DNA of 64,000 nucleotides from an uncultured Blautia sp. (GCA_900540785.1 UQHF01000016.1:10726-74725), one strand, 5' to 3'. Positions 9,674 to 19,312 are shown, counted from the stretch's first letter. The notes: a model not told the origin generated them from the sequence alone. Translations and numbers: made by a program.

Positions 9674-9727
9674 AGAGATGACAAGCCGGCTGTGATTTCT
9701 GACGTACATAAGAGGGAGGTCAATACA

Positions 9728-10708
9728 TTGATAAGTAAGAAAAAAGCTCCTGCAAAAGTAAAAGAAGACAGCAAAAAAGAAGGTCTTTCCTTCTGGGCGC
9801 GTCTCAAAATGAATAAGGAACTTTTAGTCTTGAGTCTTCCAGGCGCATTCTGGTTTCTGTGTTTCGCATATTTACCGCTGTTCGGTATTTTTGTAGCATT
9901 TAAGAAATACCGTCTTTACGGTGGATTTTTCAGCAGCTTATGGAACAGTGAATTCTGCGGTCTGGACAACTTCAAATTCCTGTTCAGCAGCGGTGATGCG
10001 TGGATTGTTCTGCGCAACACAGTACTTTACAATTTCTGTTTTATTATACTTGGTGTGGTACTGCCGATCATTATGGCACTGCTTCTGAATGAACTTCGCA
10101 ACAAAACAATGGCAAAGGTGTATCAAAGCGCCATGTTCCTGCCATATTTCCTTTCCTGGGTAGTCGTAAGCTACTGTGTATTCGCATTTTTAAATCCTTC
10201 CAAAGGATATTTCAACAGTGTTCTGCAGCAGTTTGGACACGAGGGGATTTCCTGGTATACAGAAAAAGCCTTCTGGCCGTTTATCATTATCATTATGAGC
10301 CAGTGGAAGGGAATCGGTTATAATACAGTTGTTTATCTGGCATCTATCTGCGGCATTAATAAAGAATATTATGAGGCTGCTGTGCTGGACGGAGCAACAA
10401 AATGGCAGCAGATCAAATACATTACACTGCCTCTTTTAAGACCTGTTATTACAATCCTGCTGATCATGGCAATGGGCGGTATCTTCAAGGCAGACTTTGG
10501 TCTGTTCTATCAGCTTCCTATGGACTCCGGCCCGCTGTACAGTGTGACAAATGTGCTGGATACTTATATTTTCCGTGCGTTAAAGACAAACGGAGAGCTT
10601 GGTATGAGCTCCGCAGCAGCGCTGTTCCAGTCCGTTGTAGGTTTTGTACTGCTTATGGTCTGCAACAAAATTGTTTCCAAAGTAGACAGTGAAAACGCGT
10701 TATTCTAA
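9728..10708 (+). CDS. sugar ABC transporter permease (LplB/PotB type)
   Basis: A 326-residue permease of the carbohydrate-uptake-1 class. The frame is open from 9596, but the residues before 9728 look unlike coding sequence. A TTG at 9728 has GAGGGAGG eight bases upstream, so I take it as the start. A basic cytoplasmic lead is followed by about six membrane helices. The EAA loop EAAVLDGATKWQQIKYITLP near residue 215 contacts the ATPase. No ATPase gene lies in this cluster, so a shared MsmX-type ATPase elsewhere probably powers it, as is usual for this transporter class. Confidence 0.93.
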   Translation: MISKKKAPAKVKEDSKKEGLSFWARLKMNKELLVLSLPGAFWFLCFAYLPLFGIFVAFKKYRLYGGFFSSLWNSEFCGLDNFKFLFSSGDAWIVLRNTVLYNFCFIILGVVLPIIMALLLNELRNKTMAKVYQSAMFLPYFLSWVVVSYCVFAFLNPSKGYFNSVLQQFGHEGISWYTEKAFWPFIIIIMSQWKGIGYNTVVYLASICGINKEYYEAAVLDGATKWQQIKYITLPLLRPVITILLIMAMGGIFKADFGLFYQLPMDSGPLYSVTNVLDTYIFRALKTNGELGMSSAAALFQSVVGFVLLMVCNKIVSKVDSENALF

Positions 10709-10729
10709 GAAAGGGGGAAGAGAGCGGCT

Positions 10730-11695
10730 ATGACATTTGCAGAGAGAAGAGCGGAAAAAAAGAAAGAAAAAATGATTCGCAAAATGGAAGAGCAGCAGTG
10801 CGAGTGGAATAAAATTAAAAAGCCTACCAATGTGCTGATCAATATTTTCCTTGCTATCTGTTCCCTTGCAGCGGTAATCCCGTTTATCTTTGTTATCATC
10901 ATTTCTCTTACAGACGAGGAATGCCTGACTATGAACGGATACCGTTTTATTCCGGAGAAATGGAGCCTGTTTGCCTATAATTACATTATAGAGGCGGGAG
11001 AAAACATTATCCGAAGCTATGGCGTTACCATTCTTGTTACAGTAGTGGGTACTCTTCTTGGATTATTCCTTACAGGAACATATGCGTACGCACTGTCAAG
11101 AAAGACATATGCCTACAGAAAGTTTTTTACAAAGGTAATTACCATACCAATGATGTTTTCCGGCGGTATGATCGCCAATTACCTGATCGTCACAAAGGTA
11201 TTAATGCTGAAGGATACCATCTGGGCGCTGATTCTTCCGCTTGCCCTGAACTCCTTTAACGTAATCGTGCTCCGTACCTTCTTTAAGACGAGCATACCGG
11301 ATTCGGTTATTGAATCTGCGAAAATCGACGGAGCATCTGAGTGGAAGCTATTCTTTAAGATCGTCATTCCGATGGCGCTTCCGGGACTTGCAACAATCGG
11401 TCTTTTCCTGACTCTTGGTTACTGGAACGACTGGTTCAACGCCATGATGTACATGGACTCCAAACAGTGGGTACCGCTTCAGTATCTCCTGATCCAGATC
11501 GAGAGTTCCATTGACTGGCTGGCAAGCAATAAAGGCGTAATGGGTGTGGACGGCGTAATTGCGGCGGCAAACCTGCCAAGAGAGACGATCAAGATGGCAA
11601 TCGTAGTAATTTCCACCTTACCGATTATTTTTGCCTATCCATTTTTCCAGAGATACTTTGTCAATGGACTTACAATCGGTTCTGTAAAAGAATGA
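10730..11695 (+). CDS. sugar ABC transporter permease (LplC/YtcP type)
   Basis: A 321-residue partner permease with six predicted helices. The EAA loop reads ESAKIDGASEWKLFFKIVIP, and the chain ends in YFVNGLTIGSVKE, typical of the YtcP/LplC group. The N-terminus is very rich in Lys, Arg and Glu. The ATG at 10730 is preceded by AGGGGGAAG at a rather long distance. It lies 21 bases after the first permease and 26 bases before the binding protein gene, so the three form one operon and one importer. Confidence 0.93.
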   Translation: MTFAERRAEKKKEKMIRKMEEQQCEWNKIKKPTNVLINIFLAICSLAAVIPFIFVIIISLTDEECLTMNGYRFIPEKWSLFAYNYIIEAGENIIRSYGVTILVTVVGTLLGLFLTGTYAYALSRKTYAYRKFFTKVITIPMMFSGGMIANYLIVTKVLMLKDTIWALILPLALNSFNVIVLRTFFKTSIPDSVIESAKIDGASEWKLFFKIVIPMALPGLATIGLFLTLGYWNDWFNAMMYMDSKQWVPLQYLLIQIESSIDWLASNKGVMGVDGVIAAANLPRETIKMAIVVISTLPIIFAYPFFQRYFVNGLTIGSVKE

Positions 11696-11721
11696 TACAC
11701 AGTTTATAAAGGAGAAGAGTC

Positions 11722-13227
11722 ATGAAGTTTAAAAAATTCAAAAGATTCGCAGCAGTTGCCTTATCTGCTGTTATGACAGTAGGACTTCTGTCCGGCTGCG
11801 GAAAAGAGAAAAAAGACGGCAAAGATGTTGTAGAGCTTACCTGGTATCAGGTTGGAGATACACAGAAAGACCAGCAGCAGGTAATTGATAAAGTCAATGA
11901 ATACACAGAAGAAAAAATCGGTGTAAGATTAAATGTAATCAGCGTAGGCTGGGGTGATTACAACCAGAAAATGCAGGTTGTGATCAATACAGGAGATAAG
12001 TGGGATCTCTGCTTTACCTGTTCTTGGACAAACGATTACCTTCAGAATGCACAGAAGGGCGCTTTCCTTGAGCTGGACGAATACCTTCAGAACGAAGGAA
12101 AAGAAATGTACGACAAAATCGATCCGCGTTTCTGGCAGGCAGCTACTGTAAAGGGAAAGATTTACGGTGTGCCTCACGAAAAAGAAATCGGTTCTGTTCC
12201 GATGTGGGTATTTACAAAAGAGTATGTAGACAAGTATGATATTCCATATCAGGATATTCACACACTGGAAGACCTGGAGCCGTGGCTGAAACTGATCCAG
12301 GAAAAAGAGCCGGACGTAGTTCCTATGTACCTTACAAAAGATTACTCCGCACCGACTTATATGGACAAGATCCAGGACCCGATCGGTATTGAATACGGCG
12401 ATGACACTCTGAAAGTACAGAACGTATTTGAGACAGAGAAAATGCAGTCCACACTTGACGCTATGAGAAAATATTATGAGGCAGGCTATATTAACAAAGA
12501 TGCGGCAACTGCTTCTGATGACAAATCCATCAAGCGTTTTGTGACAAAAGGCGACGGACAGCCATATGCAGAGCTTATCTGGAGCAAAGACCTTGGATAT
12601 GAGGTAGTTGCAACACAGATCATGGACACACAGGTAACAAACGCATCTGCACGAGGCGCTCTGACAGCAGTAAACAAAAACACAGAGCATCCGGAAAAAT
12701 GTATTGAGTTCTTAAATCTTGTAAATACAGACGAATATTTAAGAAACCTTCTGAACTACGGTATTGAAGGCGTTCACTGGGATAAGGTAGAAGTTCCGGA
12801 GGACGAGGCAAAGGCAGCAGAAGGAAAAGATTATGTTCTTGATTACAAAGTAAAATTAAATCCGGAAAAACAGAAAGATTACGCAGTATCCTACTTTGTA
12901 CAGGGCGGAATGTTCAACACAGCGGTTCTGGAAAATGAGCCGATCGACAAGTGGGCAACATTTAAAGAGTTTAACGATGCTTCAGCGGAAGCGCCGTCAT
13001 TCGGATTCGACTTTGACCTTGAGCCTGTAAGCACAGAGGTGGCAGGTTTTAGAAATGTTCTGGACGAATTTGGAAGATCTCTTTACACAGGCTCTGTAGA
13101 CCCTGAGGAATATCTTCCAAAACTTCAGGAGAAACTGGAAGCAACAGGTGTACAGAAGGTTATTGATGAGATGCAGAATCAGATTGACGAGTGGAAAGCC
13201 GGAAGCACAGACAAAGAGGCAGAATAA
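11722..13227 (+). CDS. sugar-binding lipoprotein with DUF3502 domain
   Basis: A 501-residue extracellular solute-binding protein of the importer. The signal peptide ends in a lipobox, LLSGC, with the lipidated Cys at residue 26. A type 1 solute-binding fold follows. The last 130 or so residues match the DUF3502 pattern (FDLEPVSTEVAGFRNVLDEF and a helical end). Binding proteins of this group bring oligosaccharides to LplB/LplC permeases. The context suggests mannosyl oligosaccharides, which is inference. The start has GGAGAAGAG upstream. Confidence 0.94.
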   Translation: MKFKKFKRFAAVALSAVMTVGLLSGCGKEKKDGKDVVELTWYQVGDTQKDQQQVIDKVNEYTEEKIGVRLNVISVGWGDYNQKMQVVINTGDKWDLCFTCSWTNDYLQNAQKGAFLELDEYLQNEGKEMYDKIDPRFWQAATVKGKIYGVPHEKEIGSVPMWVFTKEYVDKYDIPYQDIHTLEDLEPWLKLIQEKEPDVVPMYLTKDYSAPTYMDKIQDPIGIEYGDDTLKVQNVFETEKMQSTLDAMRKYYEAGYINKDAATASDDKSIKRFVTKGDGQPYAELIWSKDLGYEVVATQIMDTQVTNASARGALTAVNKNTEHPEKCIEFLNLVNTDEYLRNLLNYGIEGVHWDKVEVPEDEAKAAEGKDYVLDYKVKLNPEKQKDYAVSYFVQGGMFNTAVLENEPIDKWATFKEFNDASAEAPSFGFDFDLEPVSTEVAGFRNVLDEFGRSLYTGSVDPEEYLPKLQEKLEATGVQKVIDEMQNQIDEWKAGSTDKEAE

Positions 13228-13242
13228 AAGGAGAGACAGAAA

Positions 13243-13926
13243 ATGAAGCGTTCAGAAATTAACCAGGCATTAAAAGAAATGGAAGCAATGGCTGCAAAAT
13301 GTGGTTTTCAGATTCCTCCGTTTTGTAACTTCACACCGGAAGAATGGGCAGAAAAAGGCCATGATTATGACGAAGTAAGAGAAAATATGCTGGGCTGGGA
13401 TATTACAGATTACGGTCTTGGAAAATTTGATGAGGTTGGATTTTCTCTTATCACTCTCCGCAACGGAAATGTAAAAATGCCGGAGAAATACACAAAAACA
13501 TATGCGGAAAAGCTTCTCTACATCAAAGAGGGACAGAGCGCGCCGATGCATTTCCACTGGAATAAAATGGAAGACATCATCAACAGAGGCGGCGGAAACG
13601 TGTTGATCCGTGTTTATAACTCCACAGAGGACGGAAAATTTGCAGATACAGACGTAACTGTTCACTGCGACGGACGCGAGTTTACTGTTCCGGCAGGAAC
13701 ACAGGTAAAACTCTGCCCTGGAGAGAGCATTACCATTTACAAATATATGTACCATGATTTCGAACTGGAATCAGGTACAGGTCCGGTTCTTCTGGGAGAA
13801 GTTTCCATGTGCAACGACGACGAGAACGACAACCGTTTCTACGAGCCAATCGGACGTTTCCCGACGATCGAGGAAGACGAACCGGCATACCGCCTGCTTT
13901 GCACAGAGTATCCACAGGCTAAATAA
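13243..13926 (+). CDS. D-lyxose/D-mannose isomerase (cupin)
   Basis: A 227-residue cupin-fold protein of the D-lyxose ketol-isomerase family. Metal-binding residues are visible in [19 protein letters not shown] (two His and a Glu around residues 102-109) and in the later YHDFEL segment. Family members use a divalent metal to interconvert D-lyxose and D-xylulose, and many also D-mannose and D-fructose. Between a mannoside importer and a beta-mannosidase, conversion of mannose to fructose is the likely job. The ATG is preceded by AAGGAGAGA. A paralogue lies at 52386-53114. Confidence 0.9.
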   Translation: MKRSEINQALKEMEAMAAKCGFQIPPFCNFTPEEWAEKGHDYDEVRENMLGWDITDYGLGKFDEVGFSLITLRNGNVKMPEKYTKTYAEKLLYIKEGQSAPMHFHWNKMEDIINRGGGNVLIRVYNSTEDGKFADTDVTVHCDGREFTVPAGTQVKLCPGESITIYKYMYHDFELESGTGPVLLGEVSMCNDDENDNRFYEPIGRFPTIEEDEPAYRLLCTEYPQAK

Positions 13927-13943
13927 AACAACAGGAGGCGCAG

Positions 13944-16433
13944 ATGATTTCATTAAAATTAGATACAGGCTGGAAAATGCGTGAGACAGAGAACGGACAG
14001 TGGCAGACCGCGGTTGTTCCGGGAACGGTTTACACAGACCTTTTGAGAGAGGGGAATATGAAAAATCCTTTCTGGAAGGATAATGAGGACGAAATTTGCA
14101 GTCTGATGGAAAAAGATTATGAATACATCTGCCAGGTACAGGTCAGCGAGAAATTGCTGGCCTGTAATCAGGTTATGCTGCATTTTGAGGGGCTTGACAC
14201 ACTGGCAGAGATTTATGTAAACGGACAGTATGCAGGGGAGGCAAAAAGCCAGCACCGCATCTGGGAATATAAGGTAAAAGAGCTTCTTCATGAAGGAGAA
14301 AATGAACTTCGCGTTGTCTTTCGTTCTCCTTTAAAGTGGATTGCAGAGGCTTACAAAAAATACGGCAATATCGGAAATGAAGATACATACGAAGGTTTTA
14401 TGCACCTTCGAAAAGCCCACTATATGTTTGGCTGGGACTGGGGCGCACATCTCCCGGACGCTGGAATTTTCCGCCCTGTCACACTTCTTGGAATCAACAG
14501 GGGAAGACTGGACAGCGTGTACGTCCGTCAGGAGCATGAGGAAGGAAAAGTAACCCTTCATTTTGAGCCGTCTGTTTTAAGGGAAGAATGCTCTTTAAAA
14601 GAAAAGTTTTCTTTCCGTGTAAAAGTTATATCTCCGGAAGGAGAAATTCTCTCTGATAAAGAAGAACAGGAGATTTCTTCTGTTGTCATTGAAAATCCAG
14701 AGCTCTGGTGGCCTAACGGAGTAGGGGAACAGCCTTTATATACCGTTTCTGTCACACTTTTCAATGAGCAGGGGCAGGAAGAAGACGTATGGGAGAGACG
14801 CATCGGTCTTCGCACCATGACAATGAAACGGGAAAAAGATAAGTGGGGCGAATGTTTTGCTCATGAAATAAACGGAAAAACGATTTTTGCAATGGGTGCA
14901 GATTATATTCCGGAGGATCACCTTCTTGGAAGAAGAAGCGAGGAGCGCACAAGACGTCTTCTTGAGGACTGTAAGCTGGCAAATTATAATTCTATCCGCG
15001 TGTGGGGCGGCGGCTTTTACCCGGACGACTGGTTTTTTGATATTTGCGATGAGCTTGGTCTTGTTGTGTGGGAGGATTTTATGTTCGCCTGCTCCGTCTA
15101 TGAGCTCACACCGGAATTTGAAGAAAATATCCGTCAGGAATTTATTGACAATGTGAAGCGTATCCGTCATCATGCCTGCCTTGGTTTATGGTGCGGAAAC
15201 AACGAGATGGAAATGTTTGTGGATGAGAGATGCTGGGTGACAAAGCCGTCTGAGGTGAGAGATTATCTCTTTATGTACGAGCGTATCATTCCGGAAATTT
15301 TAAAAGAGTACGACCCGCAGACCTTCTACTGGCCGGCAAGTCCGTCCTCCGGCGGTTCTTTTGACGAGCCCAATGACCCGAACAGAGGAGATGTCCATTA
15401 CTGGAAGGTATGGCATGGAAACCGTCCGTTTTCCGAATACCGGAAATTTTATTTCCGCTATGCCTCCGAGTTTGGCTTCCAGGCATTTCCTTCCAGAAAA
15501 ACACTGGAAGAAATCACAGACGATCCGGCAGATATGAATCCATTTTCTTATATTATGGAAAAACATCAGAGAAATTACGGGGCGAACGGCAAAATCATGA
15601 ATTATATGCAGCAGATGTACCGTTATCCCAATGATTTTGACCGGTTTATTTATTCCTCCCAGCTTCTCCAGGCGGACGCCATTCGCTACGGTGTGGAGCA
15701 TTTCCGGAGAAACCGAAACGACAACCGCTGCATGGGAGCTGTGTACTGGCAGTTAAACGACTGCTGGCCGGTTATTTCCTGGTCCTCCATTGATTACTGC
15801 GGACGATGGAAAGCCCTTCATTATTTTGCAAAAAGATTTTTCGCGCCTGTCCTTGTTTCCTGTCAGGAGGAAGGATGGCTTACGAGCGAGGCAAATATGA
15901 ACCGTCAGCATTTTGGATTTGAGAAATCCATTCGCTTAAATGTAGCAAACGAAACTTTAAAGCCGCGCAGGATAAAAGTGAAGTGGACAATCCGCGATGC
16001 GTTTGGAAATCCGGTGGAAGAAAAAATGAAGGCTTATAAAGATATATGCGAGAAAATAGTGGAAGTTCCGCCGCTTTCTACAGTATGGCTTGATAAAATA
16101 GAGCTTCCGGAGATTGATGTGTTCAGTGAATACGTAAGCTTTGAAGGCTGGGAGGAAGATACCTGCGTTTCCGAGGGAACCGTGATTTTCTCTTATCCAA
16201 AATATTTCCGTTACGAAGATCCGAAGCTTACCTGTACTGTACAGGGCGATACCATTGAAATCACAGCGTCCGCTTATGCAAAAAGCGTGGAAATCTTAAA
16301 CGAGACAGAAGATCTGCTGCTTTCCGATAATTACTTTGATATGAATGCAGGGACGAAGAAGGTTAAGATTTTAAGAGGCGAGGCAAAAGGGCTGAAGCTC
16401 AGAAGTGTGTATGAGGGTATGGAGAATGTTTAA
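13944..16433 (+). CDS. GH2 beta-mannosidase
   Basis: An 829-residue enzyme of glycoside hydrolase family 2. The N-terminal sugar-binding jelly roll has W-x-P-G-T-V-type residues ([12 protein letters not shown]), followed by an immunoglobulin-like domain and a TIM-barrel. The predicted acid/base is Glu421 in WCGNNEME and the nucleophile is Glu509 in [10 protein letters not shown]. The NPFWKDNED and HYMFGWDWG segments are typical of beta-mannosidases rather than beta-galactosidases. There is no signal peptide. It would remove the beta-1,4 mannose of the N-glycan core after the alpha-mannosidases. It starts 18 bases after the isomerase gene (ACAGGAGGCG upstream) and is the last gene of the operon. 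Confidence 0.93.
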   Translation: MISLKLDTGWKMRETENGQWQTAVVPGTVYTDLLREGNMKNPFWKDNEDEICSLMEKDYEYICQVQVSEKLLACNQVMLHFEGLDTLAEIYVNGQYAGEAKSQHRIWEYKVKELLHEGENELRVVFRSPLKWIAEAYKKYGNIGNEDTYEGFMHLRKAHYMFGWDWGAHLPDAGIFRPVTLLGINRGRLDSVYVRQEHEEGKVTLHFEPSVLREECSLKEKFSFRVKVISPEGEILSDKEEQEISSVVIENPELWWPNGVGEQPLYTVSVTLFNEQGQEEDVWERRIGLRTMTMKREKDKWGECFAHEINGKTIFAMGADYIPEDHLLGRRSEERTRRLLEDCKLANYNSIRVWGGGFYPDDWFFDICDELGLVVWEDFMFACSVYELTPEFEENIRQEFIDNVKRIRHHACLGLWCGNNEMEMFVDERCWVTKPSEVRDYLFMYERIIPEILKEYDPQTFYWPASPSSGGSFDEPNDPNRGDVHYWKVWHGNRPFSEYRKFYFRYASEFGFQAFPSRKTLEEITDDPADMNPFSYIMEKHQRNYGANGKIMNYMQQMYRYPNDFDRFIYSSQLLQADAIRYGVEHFRRNRNDNRCMGAVYWQLNDCWPVISWSSIDYCGRWKALHYFAKRFFAPVLVSCQEEGWLTSEANMNRQHFGFEKSIRLNVANETLKPRRIKVKWTIRDAFGNPVEEKMKAYKDICEKIVEVPPLSTVWLDKIELPEIDVFSEYVSFEGWEEDTCVSEGTVIFSYPKYFRYEDPKLTCTVQGDTIEITASAYAKSVEILNETEDLLLSDNYFDMNAGTKKVKILRGEAKGLKLRSVYEGMENV

Positions 16434-16503
16434 TTTTTCCTGGCAATTTTAAAGGGTATCGTGCGTTGAATGGCAGCCGTCTCTGACGAAAGGTACAGTA
16501 AAC

Positions 16504-16568
16504 AAAAAGCCCAGTAAAGAGTGCAAAGCACCATTAATGGTGGCAAATCTCTTGACAGGGCTTTTTCT
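16504..16568 (+). terminator. branched terminator at the end of the mannoside operon
   Basis: AAAAAGCCC (16504-16512) pairs with GGGCTTTTT (16558-16566). Inside lie an AAGAG/CTCTT pair and a perfect 14-base palindrome CACCATTAATGGTG (16529-16542), so the RNA would fold with inner arms. T-rich sequence follows. The neighbouring sequence looks different from the operon and may already belong to the inserted island. Confidence 0.75.
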
Positions 16569-16629
16569 TTTTGTGGTGGGTAATCAAGAGGAAGAAAGGG
16601 ATACAATTTGCTTTGTGGCAAATCAGATA

Positions 16630-16685
16630 ATACCAACACTGGTATCACGATAATTCCGCACAAAAAGTAAGGAATATGTTATAAT
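16630..16685 (+). promoter_or_regulatory. operator-like palindrome and extended -10 promoter
   Basis: ATACCA and TGGTAT (16630-16645) form a palindrome with a four-base centre. An extended -10 element TGTTATAAT (TATAAT at 16680-16685) lies 31 bases upstream of the Cro/CI-type regulator. The -35 region is weak. The palindrome could be the regulator's own operator. Confidence 0.45.
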
Positions 16686-16715
16686 AAGATGAATTTAAAA
16701 TAAGGCGGTGGCTAA

Positions 16716-16940
16716 ATGGCAAAGCAAAAGTATTCTTTTGACAGCAAGATACATATTTATAGAGCTACAAAGCGAATGAGCCAGCAGGAACTCGCTGACC
16801 TTGTTGGAGTATCTCGGCAAACAATTATACAGCTTGAAAGAAACCGATACAATCCGTCCATGTTGTTGGCATATAGTATCGCGAAAGTATTTGATGTAGC
16901 GATTGAAGATTTATTTGATTTTGAGGAGACAGAAAAATGA
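16716..16940 (+). CDS. small Cro/CI-type (XRE) transcriptional regulator
   Basis: A 74-residue protein that is almost entirely one helix-turn-helix domain: MSQQELADLVGVSRQTI forms helices two and three, and a second half ends in FDVAIEDLFDF. Its closest relatives by pattern are YozG/plasmid-type single-domain repressors found with small membrane proteins. The start follows AAGGCGGTG. The stop overlaps the next start (ATGA), so the two are co-translated. The codon use is more AT-rich than in the flanking operons, in keeping with transfer. Confidence 0.9.
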   Translation: MAKQKYSFDSKIHIYRATKRMSQQELADLVGVSRQTIIQLERNRYNPSMLLAYSIAKVFDVAIEDLFDFEETEK

Positions 16941-17254
16941 TAGAATTGTTTGAGTCAATTATCAATAATAAAACAATACTTGTAATAGGAACATATTACT
17001 GCGTACCTATTACCATTGCTGTAATTGTATTATTCTTTTTGAAAACATCACGAGATGAAAGAGGACGGGCAATTATCGGAAAAGCGAGTATTATATCTAC
17101 GATTGTGTTTATTATTCTTGTCAATGTTTTTGCAAAACTTTCTATGCGGACACCTATGGATTTTTATAGTATGGCTAACGGTGTACAATGGATATATAAT
17201 ATTGTATTAACGATACAGGTTGTTGCAATTTTGATATATAAGAAGATTGAATGA
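16937..17254 (+). CDS. small membrane protein coupled to the XRE regulator
   Basis: A 105-residue protein with three predicted membrane helices, at about residues 14-35, 51-68 and 82-102, with a charged loop KTSRDERGRA between the first two. I do not recognise a named family beyond the common pairing of YozG-like regulators with small membrane proteins (DUF2178-like size and layout). It overlaps the regulator gene by four bases. The function is unknown. Confidence 0.7.
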   Translation: MIELFESIINNKTILVIGTYYCVPITIAVIVLFFLKTSRDERGRAIIGKASIISTIVFIILVNVFAKLSMRTPMDFYSMANGVQWIYNIVLTIQVVAILIYKKIE

Positions 17255-17265
17255 TGAATATTTTT

Positions 17266-17316
17266 CGTGCTTGTTTTCTTTGTGCTTCTTTGTTAAAAAA
17301 CAGGCACGATTTTTTC
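17266..17316 (+). terminator. terminator after the XRE/membrane pair
   Basis: CGTGCTTGTTTT (from 17266) pairs imperfectly with AAAACAGGCACG (ending 17308), followed by a T run at 17310-17315. It closes the two-gene transcript. Confidence 0.7.
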
Positions 17317-17337
17317 AATGTAGATAGTAAGAAATAC

Positions 17338-17366
17338 TTTACAATTAGAATGAAAAAAATTATAAT
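17338..17366 (+). promoter_or_regulatory. sigma-A promoter for the 17412 gene
   Basis: TTTACA (17338-17343) and TATAAT (17361-17366) are separated by exactly 17 bases, 45 bases upstream of the small membrane protein start. Confidence 0.72.
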
Positions 17367-17411
17367 AAAAGAGGAAGATAACTTACAACAATCTTGAAAG
17401 GAGTTGCTATT

Positions 17412-17720
17412 ATGGCGGACGAACATTTAACAGAAAATTATTTTTCAAGTGAAAGAAAAGACATGAAGTTTTTAAAAGGTTTTACTTTAGCTACGTTACT
17501 TCCTCTTTGGACGGGATATGCTTTTGCCCTTTATAATGGGGATAGTAACAATTTATCAAATTATTCTTTATTGATTTTAGCATTTTCATTGATGAATTTT
17601 AATGCTATATGCGGAGTAGAAAAAATAGAAAATAAAGTTTTGAATTTGGTTGCTAAGTTGGATGGTGTTCTATTTTTTCTTTGGGCATTCGTAACTATTA
17701 TTCAATTACTCTTAAAATAA
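17412..17720 (+). CDS. small membrane protein, unknown function
   Basis: A 102-residue protein. I use the ATG at 17412, since AAAGGAG lies eight bases upstream; the frame opens at a TTG at 17394. A charged N-terminus (about 25 residues) precedes three hydrophobic segments: TLATLLPLWTGYAFAL, SLLILAFSLMNFNAI and GVLFFLWAFVTIIQLLL. No family recognised. It has its own promoter inside the AT-rich island and is probably cargo of a former mobile element. Confidence 0.65.
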   Translation: MADEHLTENYFSSERKDMKFLKGFTLATLLPLWTGYAFALYNGDSNNLSNYSLLILAFSLMNFNAICGVEKIENKVLNLVAKLDGVLFFLWAFVTIIQLLLK

Positions 17721-17762
17721 ATAGAAAAGGTGTAATACGAGAAAGTGATGTGAGGAGCGTTT

Positions 17763-17948
17763 GTACTATGGAAAATCTTAAGCGAAAAACTTGCTGTTGC
17801 CTTATATAAATTGTCATCAAAAGAGCGTGATGTAATTTTATTACGCTATTTTCAAAGCATGAGCGCCCAAGAAATTGTAGAATCATTAGGAATAACTAAG
17901 AATATTGTTTTTGTAGCAGCTGTAGGAATATACGGCATTATTATATAG
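17763..17948 (+). pseudogene. sigma-70 region 4 fragment (broken gene)
   Basis: The frame has no plausible start codon or ribosome site, but encodes LSEKLAVALYKLSSKERDVI and then LLRYFQSMSAQEIVESLGIT. This matches the region 4 helix-turn-helix of the small sigma-like proteins on Tn916-type and related conjugative elements. After GIT the sequence stops resembling a sigma factor and turns hydrophobic. Both ends therefore look lost: a remnant of a mobile element. Confidence 0.65.
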
Positions 17949-18011
17949 TTCAATTTTCTATAAATGCAGATAACAGAAATTTATTTTATAATAAACACAG
18001 GAGATTTCCCC

Positions 18012-18040
18012 TACACCTCCCCTCCTGAATGTGCTATAAT
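18012..18040 (+). promoter_or_regulatory. extended -10 promoter for hflX
   Basis: TGTGCTATAAT (TATAAT at 18035-18040) is an extended -10 element 31 bases upstream of the hflX start. The -35 region is poor (TACACC). Confidence 0.55.
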
Positions 18041-18071
18041 TTCCCTACAGGACATTTTGAAGGAGAAATAG

Positions 18072-19307
18072 ATGGAATATTTTAAAGAAATTGAAGAGAG
18101 GGTTATTCTCGTAGGCGTTCAGATGAATGACGGGGAGGATACAGAGGAATCTCTCGAAGAACTTTCTGAGCTTGCAAAAACAGCAGGGGCGCAAACAGTG
18201 GGAACGATTATACAGAACCGTGAGGCAGTTCATCCCGGCACTTACATTGGAAAGGGAAAGATAGAAGAAGTGCGTTCTCTTGTGCTTGCAATGGACGCAA
18301 ACGGCGTAATCTGTGACGACGAGCTTTCTCCGGCGCAGCTTAACAATCTGGAGAGAGAGCTGGACTGTAAAGTAATGGACAGAACCCTTCTGATCCTTGA
18401 TATTTTCGCCCGCCGCGCAGTGACAAGCGAAGGTAAAATCCAGGTGGAGCTTGCACAGCTCCGGTACAGAAGCGCCCGACTTGTAGGACTTCGCGAGTCC
18501 CTTTCAAGGCTTGGCGGCGGAATCGGTACAAGAGGACCGGGAGAGAAAAAACTGGAGACAGACAGGCGTCTGATCCGAACAAGGATTTCCGCTTTAAAAG
18601 AAGAATTAAAGCAGGTGGAGAAGCACAGAGAGCTGATACGCGGCAAACGTGCAAAAGGAAATTTAAAAACAGCCGCGATCGTGGGATATACAAACGCAGG
18701 AAAATCCACGCTTTTAAATGTGCTTACAGGGGCGGAGGTCTTATCCGAGGATAAGCTGTTTGCAACCCTTGACCCGACTACACGACTTCTGGAGCTTTCC
18801 GACGGGCAGCAGATTCTTCTCACAGATACCGTAGGATTTATCAGAAAGCTTCCCCATCATCTTGTGGAAGCCTTTAAAAGTACGCTTGAGGAGGCAAAAT
18901 ACGCCGATTATATTGTACACGTAGTGGATTCTTCCAATCCGCAGGCAGAAAAGCAGATGCACATTGTATATGAAACTCTTCGGGAGCTGGGAGCTGTGGG
19001 AAAACCTGTTATCACACTTTTTAATAAGCAGGATAAAACAGAAACAGAACAGATCCGAGATCTAAAAGCGGACCATACTCTTAAAATTTCTGCAAAAACA
19101 GGAGAGGGCCTGGAAGAATTTAAGGAACTTCTCGGGGAACTGCTTTCAGAAGGAATGATTTATGTGGAACGAGTTTTTCCATATCAGGAAGCAGGGAAGA
19201 TCCAGCTGATCCGGGAGAGAGGGCAGCTTCTTTCCGAGGAGTACACAGAGGCTGGAATCGCGGTAACTGCCCGTGTTCCAAAAGAAATTTACGCATACGT
19301 AATCTGA
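18072..19307 (+). CDS. hflX: GTPase HflX
   Basis: A 411-residue protein. The N-terminal HflX domain has the glycine-rich GTRGPGEKKLETDRR stretch (about residues 155-169), a coiled-coil linker and a G domain. The G domain has GYTNAGKSTLLN (G1), DTVGFIRKLP (G3) and LFNKQD (G4). HflX binds ribosomes and can split or rescue stalled 70S particles under stress. It stands alone with its own promoter and terminator. The ATG follows GAAGGAGAA. Confidence 0.96.
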   Translation: MEYFKEIEERVILVGVQMNDGEDTEESLEELSELAKTAGAQTVGTIIQNREAVHPGTYIGKGKIEEVRSLVLAMDANGVICDDELSPAQLNNLERELDCKVMDRTLLILDIFARRAVTSEGKIQVELAQLRYRSARLVGLRESLSRLGGGIGTRGPGEKKLETDRRLIRTRISALKEELKQVEKHRELIRGKRAKGNLKTAAIVGYTNAGKSTLLNVLTGAEVLSEDKLFATLDPTTRLLELSDGQQILLTDTVGFIRKLPHHLVEAFKSTLEEAKYADYIVHVVDSSNPQAEKQMHIVYETLRELGAVGKPVITLFNKQDKTETEQIRDLKADHTLKISAKTGEGLEEFKELLGELLSEGMIYVERVFPYQEAGKIQLIRERGQLLSEEYTEAGIAVTARVPKEIYAYVI

Positions 19308-19312
19308 ATAAG

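Noticed and set aside
16430..16663. A 77-codon minus-strand frame after the beta-mannosidase
   Set aside because: It covers a terminator and an operator-like palindrome and has no ribosome site.
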